Position numbers and translations under genes: made by a program. Source: Turritopsis dohrnii (Eukaryota; Cnidaria; Hydrozoa; Anthoathecata; Oceaniidae). From it: 64,000 nt of DNA. The stretch lies in contig BQMF02000020.1 of NCBI GenBank assembly GCA_027922465.2, forward strand, positions 1,674,001 to 1,738,000, in the 5' to 3' direction. This document shows, piece by piece, positions 15,248 through 27,370 of this stretch. The notes under the pieces were generated by a model, which had not been told where the DNA came from, did not search any database, and was given only the letters and a program-made list of their open reading frames with translations. The stretch's first letter is position 1, and each line of letters begins with the position of its first letter.

Positions 15248-18200
15248 CTACGAACGAGAGTGAGACCGCTCTCCATCAAACTCTTCCCTGTCATCCGTCT
15301 TATCAGAATTGTCCTGAGCATGACCGCCACCGTCCGAATCTTCTGTTTCTGTTGTTTTACTACTAGTTTCTTGTTCAATGGCTACGTCATCTAAAATACG
15401 TATAAAACTCTTCTTCATTTTTCTACGACAAACCAGACGAAGATACCTTGTGGTAGGTTAAGAGCAACAGGGTGACAGCGCAAGTGACGGAGGCAACCGC
15501 AAGATATTTCCCCCCTTCTTCCAAGGGGAATTTAAAGAACACCTTCTCATTGTCGTCTCCATTACCTTTTTCAAATTCTCCCGCCGAGCCGTTTTGTTGG
15601 GAATGGCGTTCGTCATCGGCGTCTTTGGTCGACTTTGTGTCTTTGTCAAAGGAAGAATTAGCTTTTGTTGTATCTATGTACAAAAAGTATGACGTCATTC
15701 ACGAAATACCACAAATGAAGTATTGAAATCCCATCAACAATCCGATCCTGTTAAGTTGCTTACGAACCCAATTATCATTCTTATATTTGTGTTTTCAAGT
15801 AATAAGATGAACAACTTATAATTCGCTTTCATTCGAATGAGTAACGCGTGGGCGTAATTATTAAAATCTTTAAGAAGCAAAACAACGCCTAGCTCTGCGT
15901 CAAAAGTCTTTGCGGCAAACAGCATTTTTATTGAAATAATGTGTATATTTTTTTAGAAATGCACTCGTTCGCAGAGATTTTTCAACAACGTTATGATTGG
16001 AACGAGTCAAAGCTTTTTAACCTCAGTGACGTCATGTGGTCCGTTTGATGGTCAAACGTAACATCAATTGAAAATTGCTTATCTTACCTTTTTCAAAGTT
16101 TACACCATGAACTGTTCCACGAATACTTAAGTCTGATTCCGCAAATTCTACGATAAGTTCCTTCTGTCGTTCTGTAAGATATCTATCAATGTAAAACAAT
16201 AACAAACAAACAACTGAATTTGTCAGCGGTTGAATAACTGAGGTATTTTATACAAAGCAACAATCGAGACAATCTAGCTCGGTGCCTCTCTTACTTTTCT
16301 TACTGACTTACTTTGGAATGTGAATTTTGAAGTTCACATAATGATCGCCTTTACCATAGCCGTTTAAACGAGCAATTCCTCGACCTGTTAAACGCATCTG
16401 TTGATGAGATTGTGTGCCAGCAGGAATCTAATGAGAAGAGCACATACTATTCATAAACTATCAAACATAAACATTCCAGGTGATTTCCGCGCTACCAATA
16501 CAACAAACACAAACAAATGGTCTGCCTACCTTTATCTCCACATCCCCATAGAGACCTGTAACCTTCAAAGCGCCGCCAAGAATGGCCTAAAACAAGTTTG
16601 TTCAAACTTTATGAACAACACCAAAGATTCAATTTAAATATCTATATAATCTAATCCAGTTGAAGAGAGTAAACGCTACCTGTGCAAAACTGACGGACAC
16701 GTCAGAAAATACATCGGCACCATCGCGCTGAAACAACTTACTGTCAGCAACCTGGAAAAAAAAATCCATAAACGCACAAGAGGTTTTAAAACAAGATTTA
16801 AAACAAAACTTTTTTATTGAATTCGCTCAATGATCAAGCAAAAAAAAAACTTTGATAGTTTAGTCATCATCATCTTACCTTGAATGTCACAAACATCTCT
16901 CCATACGAGACAGGTACTCTCACAGTTTGACCATTCTCAATGCCTAGAGAACCCGAAAGACTTCCATAAAAATATTGGACCAATTATCATTAGATAGGTT
17001 AACAAAATGAACAACTTTAGATTGAATTAGATTGAGAGTTTAGGGTCAAATAAAAGATTACAATTTTTTAGCGAAAGTAGAAAAGCAATGTTGTCATTAA
17101 GAAACAAATTTCTTATTTTGTTTGTCAATTTCCTTCAATTAATTTACAAGAAAATTTTTTGTCGGAAGCCTTGAAGTCAGGAAATTTTGAAAGCTTTAAA
17201 AAAAATACTGAATATTAATATTAAGAAAACATTGTTCAATCAAAAGTGAAAAACCAATATTTCATGGTGACAATAACTTAGACAAATTAGAAGTAACTTT
17301 TTCATGACTTTTAAGAGAAATCCCCCACCCCACCCCACCCCCCAGTTAATCCTGTACGCTACAGCTAAAAAACTTCAGGATGCAAATTGAAAACAAAATA
17401 TGATGGAATTTTACCAGCAGGTACAGGAATGGTTACAGTTTTGTTCTCCAGCACAGATCCTTTTCCATGACATTTCCTACAGGGGTCTTTGATGATGTTG
17501 CCCGCACCATAACATTTACGACAGGTAGACATCATGTTAAAAAAGCCTGTTGATACTCGTTCCTATGGCGACAATACACTCACAATGAATTTTATTTTGA
17601 TTTCATAACGGAAATCCGTATACAAATTCAAAAACAAATCCTTACCTGTCCAGTTCCATTGCATTTCGGACACATTTGCAAGGTAGTCCCAGGTTCAGCC
17701 TTTTTACCTTTGCATCGATTGCATACAGATTGTGTTTGAACACGGATGTCTTTGTTAACTCCATGGACAGCTTCATTAAACGATAGGTTTAATATGTAAT
17801 TCTAAAAATGCAAAGTCCTAAGCAAACTACTTGAATATACAACAAACAAGGGCATGGAGGGTGTGCAAAAAATGTTTTGTGACAGCACCTTAACGGTAAA
17901 GAAAACAAAATCGTGCTCTAAGATGTTAAGCAAGAAATGACTTGATTGATAGATTTCATAAGCAATCAGTCAAATTACCTTTGAACATTGATATTAACAA
18001 GTGAACAATAAGACTGAGGTAAAGTAGACACAACAAGAAGAAATACTTCATTAACATAAAAGCAACTCCTGTTGCTATTTTCATCAGATTTTGAAAGATT
18101 TATCATGCTCTCAGTAATGTTTTAAGAACTGACATTACCTGTGTTGCACGAGCTTCTTCGAATCCAAAGGGAGAAGAAAACCCCCCAGCACGTTCACCAA

Positions 18201-21200
18201 AAAACTCTTTGAATATATCTTCCATGTTCACACCTTGAAATGGATCCTGCCCACCAGGTCTTCCTAAAAATAAGAATAATGTAAATAAACTATAGACAAA
18301 AGAAATCAAAACAAGGAGGAATTAAGGATGTGATATCATCAGAAAGATGTTTACAAACCTCCACCACCAGTGAAATCAGTCTGTCCAAATTGGTCATATG
18401 CATTGCGTTTTTTCTGATCACTTAACACCTGAAATGATGTGTATTCAAAAAAATACTAAAGCAATCCCAAAAAAGAAGATGAGGAAAAAGCCTAAGAATT
18501 GTAAGACTTTAATTTCCTACCTCATAAGCTTGTTGTATTTCCTGGAATTTTTCAGCCGAACCTTTATCTTTATTTGTATCAGGATGGTATTTTTTGGCTA
18601 ACTAAGGCAGAACGTTTCACATGTAATTCAGTTTATTCATGTCCTGCATGATTTCCTAGGGAGCCATTTTGAGAATTTATTTAAGAGTTCTAACCTGGTA
18701 GTAAGCTTTCTTTATTTCAGACGAGGATGCACCCTTTTTTATACCAAGTATATCATAATAATCTTTCCGAAATAAAAAAGCTAAATAAAATAACTTGAAT
18801 AAATTATTGGATTCAAAATTATTAAGCCAAAATTATTATTTTTGCTGTATATAAATAAAAAACAAAAACATCAATAATATAACACAAAAGCCAACAAATT
18901 TTACCTGATGTCTGAAACAATCGTGAAAATTGTCTGTTTGCTAATGATAATCTGTTTCGACCTGGAAGAAAATTAATAAAATCATATACCTCGTGATGAT
19001 TTGCAGTTAGATGCTTCAAAAGAAGGGTTTCATGGTACTATTACACAGCCGCTACATTGTAAGTATAAACTGCTCAACACATTTTTTTACAAGAATAGTT
19101 GAGCTTCGAACTTTTTACACAAAATCAGCCTGAAATATTCTTAGTGTATTAGTACTCTCAAAGAAATAAAATCCGACTGACATTCTTTCTAAAAATACGC
19201 CTCTTAATAAAATTTTCCAAAGAATAGATACGATAGGCAAATCTATGGGGTAGCATTGAGAGAACCACCCACATCAGAAACAACAGTCAATATACAGGCC
19301 CATGGTATCTTGGAGAGATACCTGCTTTTTCTTCAATCGCATTTAAAAAGAAGGAATTTTCATGAAACTTAGTTATGCAAATTAGGTATTCCACAAAGTT
19401 GGCTTTTTCAGCATGCATCTGATAGAAATCGAAACCATAACTCTATTAATCCAAAACGCTGCAAAAATTAGTGTCTACTTCAATTACCATATTTATGTAT
19501 GTCAAAATTTTGGTACATTTACTTGACAGAACACATTGGCGAAGTCATTAGCACACGGGAAAGAGCAACTTGGACATTTTGACTCGTGGTATGATGGCCG
19601 GTGGTGGATAGTCAGGGAAATCTCTTTAATTGCACGCTTACAATATTCCCTTAACGCTATGTTCCGCTTGCCGCTAACTTTGAGTTTGATAGTTTATTTC
19701 CTTCATTTAAAGAAAACTAATCAAACAAAACTTCTTGTTATTTGAAAGTATATGCATTTAGCTATTGTTATGAAAAGTTTCAAAGTGAATTGCCAAATAC
19801 TTACTGATTTATAGACTAAACTCTAACACCGGGTAACGATCATCGTGAAAAAAATTATGTAAAATGGCTTCTTCACAAAATAAATGCTTCAAATAATATC
19901 AAATAATATCACCCTGTATTCATCATTCTAGAAACATGAGTGAAATTTCTTTCGCAAAACATTTCACCCAAAGGATGCATTGTCATTATTTTTATTTTCT
20001 TCACATGTGGGTGAATAATTTATAAAAGTTCGGCTTTCATCTGAACGATCTGATCTGATCTCAACGCGTGTTTAGACTTTTTTGAGATCAAAAGTTGACT
20101 TGTTAAGACAGCACTATTGTTTTCTAAAAAAACTTTGCTGATAAAAATATGTCTTCCTTCAATATGTAAACAGTAAAGGCATGCATTTTTATAAGCCTGT
20201 GGTTGTTTTATATCTGCAGAAGCAAAGGAGGAAAGCATTTACATTGAGAGAAAAGGGATTAAACTGTTATTATGAACACTAAACTCAATAAAATTTTGTT
20301 ATTTGCATCACTTTTGATGAACGTGAAATTAGTTAGGTGGCAATCGCAAATATCATCTGTTCAGATCCTCTGACCAACTGTCTTCAGGAAGAAAATCTCT
20401 GACTCGGAAAGTCGGTAAAATTGTCCGAAAAAATATTGATAACATAACTGTCGCAATGATCTAAAAAATGCTGACCAAACCTCTGCCTCTCTCTTTCGTC
20501 CCTCATCATGTTTTGAAGATTTTGAAGATTTTGAAGATTAGTTATCTGTACATTTTAAATCTAATGGTCATTACTTACAAAAACAAAGCATGCAAACAAA
20601 GAATGAAGAGTGATAGAGAAGGAAGGCCAGTATAGAGCGGCCCGATAAAGTTCCGATATTTTTTGACGCCGACCGACCGATTAAGGCTGTTTTTGACCCG
20701 AACAGAAGATATTTGCAATTGCCACCTTAGTGGAAAGAAGAACAAGTTAGCGGAAAGAGGAACATCACCCCGATGATGTTTGCAATTACAGTATTTTTTA
20801 TCAGTCCTATTCTCCTTGTTTGTTCTTGTTGATTTGAAATCTAGAATGACCAATTGTGGTGCTAAATCCATTTAGCTGTGTTTTTACGTTTGCATTGACG
20901 AATTTTGTAACATAATAATTAAAGTTAGTGGGAGCAAACACTCTCTCTATTGCTCTTTTTAAGAATTGTCATTTTGTATTGGAATAATCAAATTTTGTAA
21001 AATAATGAACTTTTTTACGTGGGCACTTAAACTGATGCGGGCGGGTGATGCTAAACTAACACAAAATTTCCATCGGCCTTCATATGTGACAGTTTATGGG
21101 AATAGGATAACAAGCGAAAAAGCAATTCCTTAAAATCGATTTTTAGCTGCGAAAAATCGATTCAAAATAATCAGAAAAGCGATTCATTAGAATTGGAAAA

Positions 21201-24200
21201 GCGATTCACTTGAATAGGAAAAGCGATTTCGATAAATCGATTTGTAAGTCAGAAGTGATGTTAATTATAAAAATGATTTGTTAATAAGATTTTCATCATC
21301 GTAGATTCTATGTATCATAATAAAACAGAAGTATTAAACCACACATTATAAACAAGAACCAAATGGTGAAAAACGGTATTATAAAACTGGCACAATAATA
21401 TGAATAGATACAAAAACACCATCCATCTGGAAATAGATTTTTATTTTTAAACTAAAGACTGTTTTCCACTTTTGGAAAATTTAATGCGGAAAGAAACAGA
21501 CGAATACTAGGGAAAGAACATGACTGGATCTTTCGCTACTGTAAACATAGCTTAATTAATAACCAGAATTTATAACAAACGAAATATACCTGCATGAGCT
21601 GCAAAATATATTTTAAAGACAAATGTGCGCCAAGAGAGAAAAAAAATTCTTTTTTGAAAAGAAAATGTAAATAAAAACTAAAAATTGTTGTTACATCCTA
21701 GATTTCATGTTTCATGTATGTGACCATCCAAGGGATTTTGATAAGAAACGATATAAATAAAATAAAGTAACGGTATTTTGTTAGAATATGAAAATTTCAC
21801 CTACTTACTACGTTTCGTTTCATTCAACGTCTATGTATGTTTATATTTTTCATATTCCCATGCACCAGTTTTCAAAGTTGGAACATAACCAGGAGTATTA
21901 TATCTAATTGCTATTTTGCCAAATAAAAATAAAACGTTTATGAAAACCCTTTTTTTGTTGATAAAGATGTCTACACTCTCAAAAGATGTTGTTGTTATCG
22001 CAACTTCAGCATTATTTTGAAAACTCAATATGTGACGGATGTATAATTACAGGTAGCACGCGTTCATGATTAATAATGAACTGATTACCTGGTTCTTATT
22101 CAGTTAGAGATAAAAGAAACAACAGTTTGTTCTCAAGTTGCTACAAATAGAAACCGTCTCCTATAATTCTATTTTTGTTTAAGTTGTTCCACTGCTGTTA
22201 TGTGAAATGAAAATTGTTCCACATTCAGCTTAAGAAAAAAGAAAAAAAAAGTTTGTTTTAAAGTTATAGCCACAGTCCCTTACAATTCTTTTTTTAGTTG
22301 TTCAATCGATATTTTGGTTTTTTCCTTGGGGGAAAATGTTTATCAGAATTTTAATCAACACTTGAGTGAGTGATATAGAATCAAAAAAGCGATTCATTAG
22401 AATCGGAGAAGCGATTCATTGGAATCGGAAAAGTGATTCGCTTAGAATCGGAAAAGCGATTCTCATTAGAATCGGAAAAGCAATTCATGTGAATCAGAAA
22501 AGCGATTCATGTGAATCGGAAAAGCAATTATTTGAAGCTAAAAATCGATTTTAAAGAATCGCTTTTTCACTTGTTATCCTTTTCCCATAAAACCGTCACA
22601 TATACAGTTAGGACCACTCGACCAGAATTCGTCGCTAAAATAACCGTGATTTGTTATAAAGAATTGCCTCGATAATTTTATTTTACTCTCCTATTTGAAT
22701 ACATCCGATTGAATGATGACGATCTAGCATAGCAACCGCATAGAAACATAGCTCTAGGGAAAATTCAACACGGTAAATTTTTTTTATTTTGGGGGTGGTG
22801 AAACTTTACGCAAAAACAAAACTTTCTATTGTGTCAAAACTTCCCTTTCGTCTTAGTTCTTCAGAAAATGAAGAAAGAAGAAAACGAACAATTTCTACAT
22901 CTTCGGAGGAGTACCGCTTTTCTAGCGAACATTAGCATCAGTTTCAATAATGGTCGTAAAATTAAATTGCGTTATTGTGTGGCGTATCGACAAAACGATT
23001 ATTAAAATCATTAACATGACAATACCAAACATCGCAAAAATAAATTTTCGGGAAGCATTCGGAATGATAAATTCAAACGAACGAATGGCTATTACATGCT
23101 TCACCAGAACATTATATGTTTCGTAATAACACGATCAGTCCTCCCTTTAACGTAAACTTAGTGTTCTAAGCAGTGTTTGATGGTATATTGTGCGGATATC
23201 TAATTTGAATAATTATGAGTCAATCAAAGCCGCATAGAGCGAAAGCAGAAACGTTGAACATATACCTTACCCACTATTGGCTTTGTGACATCGAAAAAAT
23301 GCTACTCTGAGCAACTACGAATACGAATATGAACTACGAAATTTTTCAACCGTCAGAAAACCGTTAAAGTTCTGTTTACCAATAAAGTGTCTACCAATAA
23401 TTTAATGTGTTTTTTGTGACGAAAAGTATTGAATGTCGCACTTTTTTTAGAATGGCTCTTTTAGAAATTTAGTAGAAAGAATATCGCTTGAAAAATTGCT
23501 TGGTAAGAAACGAAGGCCAAACTAAATCCGAGGGTGGTGCGATCGCAACCCAAGCAACCCCCGAATTACGCCACTGCCTGGGGATCTGGAAACGAAGTTA
23601 TTCAATCTGAATACGAAAATAACACAAAAAGTCACGAGCACCCTTCAGGTTCACTTTCCCGGAAACGAAAAAAGAAAAATGGCTGCAAATCTGTGAAATG
23701 TTTTTTTGTGAAAATATTTAAAAGTCGTCAGTATATATATAAAGTCGTGAATCCTAAAAAAGCAAAATGTTGCACAAGTAATTTGTACTGGACAATTTAT
23801 GTATATTGACGTGAATGTACAAAGTAAAGAGTCCTATACAAATTAAATCAGATTGATAGAGTGCCTGCTCCCCTTACCGGTATGTGCCGCTTGCCGCTAA
23901 CTTTGAGTTTCACGGTTTATTTCCTTCATTTAAAGACAACAAATCAAACCAAACTAATTATTATCTAAAAGTATATTCATTCAGCCATCTTTATGGAAAG
24001 TTTCAAAGTGAATTGCCAAATACTTACTGATTAATAGAGTAAAATCTAACACCAGGTCGCGATCATTGTGAAAAAAATATCAAAAATGGCTTCCTCGAAA
24101 AATAAATGCTTCAAAATTCAGTGTCATAAATAACGGAGCATATCGATTCCTTGTTATTCCTCTGTTGTCTTGAATGTTGCCAACATCTGAGATTTTATCC

Positions 24201-25609
24201 ACACAAACAGTTTTCTTGTATATATCGTATACGCGAGTAAATCATCTAAAGTTTACAGCAAGGTAATTCTGTAACCACGTGTCCTTTCTCTGCTATAGCA
24301 ACAAAATTTGTTCTTGTTATCACTGATTTCAGCTTGATTACTCAAACAGTTAAATTTTTTTTACAGACATTCAATTAGCGCGAAATCCCACGTTGATAAT
24401 ATCACCCATAGGTTTATCGCTCAAGAAAACGTGAAACTTGTTTCGTAGACCTTTTCACCCAAAGGACCCATTGTCATTAAAAAATTTTTATTGTGTTAAC
24501 GCTTTTTATCAATTGCAATTTAAACTTTTTAGCAATTGCAACTTGAATTCTGTAGGATCATTCTAGTGTATATCCTCCGCATGTTGAAAATCTCCACCAC
24601 AAGTATAGAAACAATTGCTTTCATATGTTGCGTGTGTAAAAAGTAATTCAATACATGTTGATAATTACATTCGCGGTTCATGCTTTTAACAAATTAACGA
24701 ATGTCTATGTTTATCGTATAATTACTCTGCAGGCTCACAATAGGGCAATTCCCATCACGTGTCTAGATTTTTGCGATCAAAAGTTGACTTGTCGAGACGG
24801 CACTATTGTTTTCTAAAAAAACTTCGCTCATAAAAACATGGCTGCCTTCGATTTGTGAACAGTAAAGGCATGCATTTTTATTAAGCCTGCGATTGTCTTA
24901 TATCTGCAGAAGCAAAGGAGGAAAGCACTTAAATTGAGAGAAAAGGGATTAAACTGTTACTATGAACACTAAATTCCATAAAATTTTGTTATTTCCATCA
25001 CTTTTGATGAACGTGAAATTAGTTAGCGGAAAGAGGAACAAGTTAGCGGAAAGAGGAACATCACCCTGATGATGTTTACAATTACAGTATTTGTTATCAA
25101 TCTTATTCTCCTTGTTTATTCTTGTTGATTCAGTATCTAGAATGACCAATTGTGGTGCTAAATCCATTTAACTGTGTTTTTACGTTTGCATTGACGAATT
25201 TTGCAACATTATAAATTAAAGTTAGCGGCAAGGGCAGCAGGCACTCTAATTACTTTTTTCACGATTTTACAATACATTTCTCAATCTTGTATTCTCAAAT
25301 CAGAAGAAAAAGTTGTGCATGCACTTCGTCGTGTGGCTGTCATAAAGTAGTATGAGACGCTTTTTATCGCAAGTTTTGGTCGAGTGGTCCTAACTGATTA
25401 TATATATTTTTTTATAAAAAATTATAAATAATCCTACCTGTCAGTTGCTGTAAAGGAGTGTCTTTTTTAAAGTAATTGGAACACGAACAGACGCTTCTGA
25501 TGCCACATTTTTCAACCAGAAAGGGCACCTTAAACGTTGGTCCCTCCACAAAAATTGAAAAATATTTTCTTGGAACTGAAGACCATAACTTTGCAGCTTT
25601 AGCTGCCAT
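15248..25609 (-). CDS. DNAJA3: mitochondrial DnaJ co-chaperone (Tid1/DNAJA3-like)
   Basis: This type I J-protein stimulates mitochondrial Hsp70. Exons (high to low): 25438-25609, 18905-18961, 18695-18762, 18521-18601, 18359-18428, 18139-18263, 17646-17801, 17415-17562, 16879-16943, 16680-16751, 16530-16586, 16312-16427, 16088-16182, 15434-15673, 15248-15390. Frame is kept throughout, giving about 554 residues. Residues 1-75 are a basic/Ser-rich presequence. The J domain follows (DYYDILG, HPD at 105-107), then a Gly/Phe stretch, four CxxCxG zinc motifs (CNRCKG, CPKCNG, CRKCYG, CRKCHG) and the substrate-binding domain. The start is the ATG opening MAAKAAKLW; a longer frame lacks an ATG. The last junction (43-bp intron) is tentative; read through, the protein ends in VSSSGLS. 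A hydrophobic segment near residues 483-499 is not in the human protein. Intron 1 is filled with transposons. Confidence 0.85.
15899..16000. mobile_element. short palindromic MITE (family P), copy 2
   Basis: The closest relative of 5633-5736. Both share CAGCATTTTTATTGAA-like and GCAGAGATTTTT blocks in the same order. It sits in the DNAJA3 intron between exons 13 and 14. Confidence 0.5.
19605..20943. mobile_element. GAGTGCC-type DNA element, copy A (nested)
   Basis: The sequence follows copy B (23859-25246) over most of its length, with the subterminal TTCCGCTTGCCGCTAAC on the left and a degraded right end GGAGCAAACACTC. The left terminus is damaged. It sits inside a Harbinger-like MITE and itself carries a third element at 20336-20726. 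The minus-strand reading frame at 20575-20871 is shared with copy B but looks like repeat sequence, not a gene. Confidence 0.65.
20336..20726. mobile_element. 391-bp Harbinger-like MITE with a preserved empty site
   Basis: The inverted termini begin GGTGGCAAT and match for about 32 bp with a few mismatches. The flanking TTA lies at 20333-20335 and 20727-20729. In copy B of the host element the corresponding site (about 25016-25050) reads straight through as GAAATTAGTTAGCGGAAAG with a single TTA. This confirms the boundaries and the 3-bp duplication. Confidence 0.9.
21085..22600. mobile_element. 1.5-kb TA-duplication element with internal GCGATT repeats
   Basis: The inverted ends, about 45 bp long, begin TGTGAC and contain ATAACAAG. 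TA flanks both sides (21083-21084, 22601-22602). Just inside each end is a run of roughly 20-22-bp units built on GAATCGGAAAAGCGATTC (21165-21240 and 22375-22535). Each unit is itself palindromic. No transposase frame is seen. The TA target suggests a Tc1/mariner-like origin, but this is inferred. Confidence 0.75.
22605..25396. mobile_element. 2.8-kb element with CAGTTAGGACC ends
   Basis: The left end begins CAGTTAGGACCACTCGACC and the right end is its exact complement (25378-25396). The host duplication is unclear because the left side abuts the neighbouring element; TA is possible. It contains the nested GAGTGCC element, and no transposase is recognisable. Confidence 0.7.
23859..25246. mobile_element. 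GAGTGCC-type DNA element, copy B (nested)
   Basis: The inverted termini begin GAGTGCCTGCT and carry a subterminal GCCGCTAAC block. TA lies on both sides (23857-23858 and 25247-25248). At 1388 bp it is more intact than copy A, and it retains the uninterrupted site where copy A carries a MITE. No transposase was found. Confidence 0.75.
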
Positions 25610-27370
25610 TTCTCTGTGGAGCATGAAACTTGGACGCGATGGAGCGCTGATTAGTGAATTATCTGAGGGTATTTTGTATTTTAAGGACCATAGTTTCCTT
25701 TTAAATATAGTCAATTTTTCTATTTATATAAGCATATATTACATTTTATATAAGCAAAAAATAATACTTAATATAACATAATAAGTTTTACAAAGAATAT
25801 TTTAGAAAACTTTGGTAAAATAGATTTCTTTAGCAAGACTCTTAATTTATAGGATTCATGAGTACCGTAACGACATATTCTTACCTCGCTCATTTGAAAT
25901 GATAACAATGATATACCTATCTAGAAACCTGAATAGTCTAAACCATGTCAACAAAGAGAGCAAGAGATTCTCATCCAAGGTTAAACTTTACCTTCTTACT
26001 TCTGAATTTCATTTCGTTCGTTTTGAGAATGTTTATTACTGCTAAATTTTCAATCATATTTATTTTATAAAGCTAAGTAACATGTTTTTTCCTAACCAAG
26101 ATCGATATACTTATATACTTTTCGATACTTTTCGACGGCTTCTGTACCACACGTACTCATATCCAATTCGTGGAATCCGATGATTGGCCATTTCTTTCAC
26201 ACTGTTTGAGATATATAATGTATACATCCAACGGATGAAACGTTTAATTAAGGACATAATGTACTTATTGGGTTAGGACCATTTTTAATAACATGTTTTA
26301 TTTCACTGCCATTATTATAATATAACTTCATTAAAATTAATTTAATAAATCATCAAGAACCAAGAACAAGAATTCTAGGTGTTTCTGAAAAGATTTACTG
26401 AAAATAAATAAAAATTAAAGAATAATTCAGTCTGAAAAAGGCTCACAATAAGAACAGCGACTCAGGTTTTACACAGCTCAGGTCAGGTTTTACTACTCTA
26501 CTGCCTATAAATAAAGTTATATATCATAAAGGTCTTTCATGATGATATCAAAACTAGTGAATAGTAGAGGAGGAGGAGAACAGGCCTCACACCTAAAGTA
26601 TGAGGATCACTGCGCATAAAAAAACTATAAAAAAAATGTATATACAAGGAGTAAATTAATTAGGATTATACTATAAAACATTAAATTTTCATTGCATGAA
26701 TACGATTTCTCCAAGAAACTTTGTCCATAGCCAACAAATGCCATCTTTCAGGATCAATATAAAATTGAAAAATTAACTCCACATAGAATCCTATACGTTT
26801 GTTGGACTTTCATAACCCTTTTGAATATATAAGGAGATGCTTTATCCTCAATCTTGTTTTGGCAAGATTCAGTCAAGACATACTATCAAGTTTTTGTCAT
26901 GGCAGACTCTTACACTCTTTATTTTTGCCATCATACCACAATTCATATTTTTTTCAGAGAAAGATGTGTCAATATCAATTAATCAATCAATCCCACCTAT
27001 TTATGAAATCAAAGAATGTCCTATTTCATCATCTTTTTCTGGCATACATTAATTTACGGGTAGAGGGAGGATTGTGAGCGAAAAATTGGGATGAACTTTT
27101 AATATTTTCCAATGCCATTTAAGTGACACATATTGGCTTATTTGATTTTCTTGAAGATATCCCCATATCTGTGTGTTATAGATTATAATTTCCTTTGAAT
27201 CAAAAGTTTTTATCTATGTAGATATTCAATAATATTATGATGTCGAGACCTGCTCCTTCCAAAATTGGTGTAGTTAGTTTTATTTTGACTTAATATCATT
27301 ATTGTTTAAAAGCATTATATAAAAATACAATTTAATTTCCAAAATATTGTCACAGTAGTAAAGTATTATC
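25610..27370. other. divergent intergenic region between DNAJA3 and IQUB
   Basis: The two genes are head to head across 1.8 kb. No core promoter motif can be assigned with confidence, and no repeat family was recognised. Confidence 0.5.

Larger units (their letters stand above)
19329..21078. mobile_element. disrupted copy of the Harbinger-like MITE
   Basis: 19329-19600 matches 291-570 of the first MITE at high identity. 21017-21078 matches its right end, finishing CCATCGGCC. About 1.4 kb of other transposon sequence (19600-20943) now separates the two parts. The left terminus is not recognisable. Confidence 0.7.

Noticed and set aside
20575..20871. 98-residue minus-strand frame, similar to 24949-25167
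   Set aside because: The similarity comes from two copies of the same non-coding element. One copy is broken by a MITE, and there are no signs of a protein family.
22366..22554. 62-residue frame with repeating [14 protein letters not shown] units
   Set aside because: It is the translated subterminal tandem repeat of a transposon.
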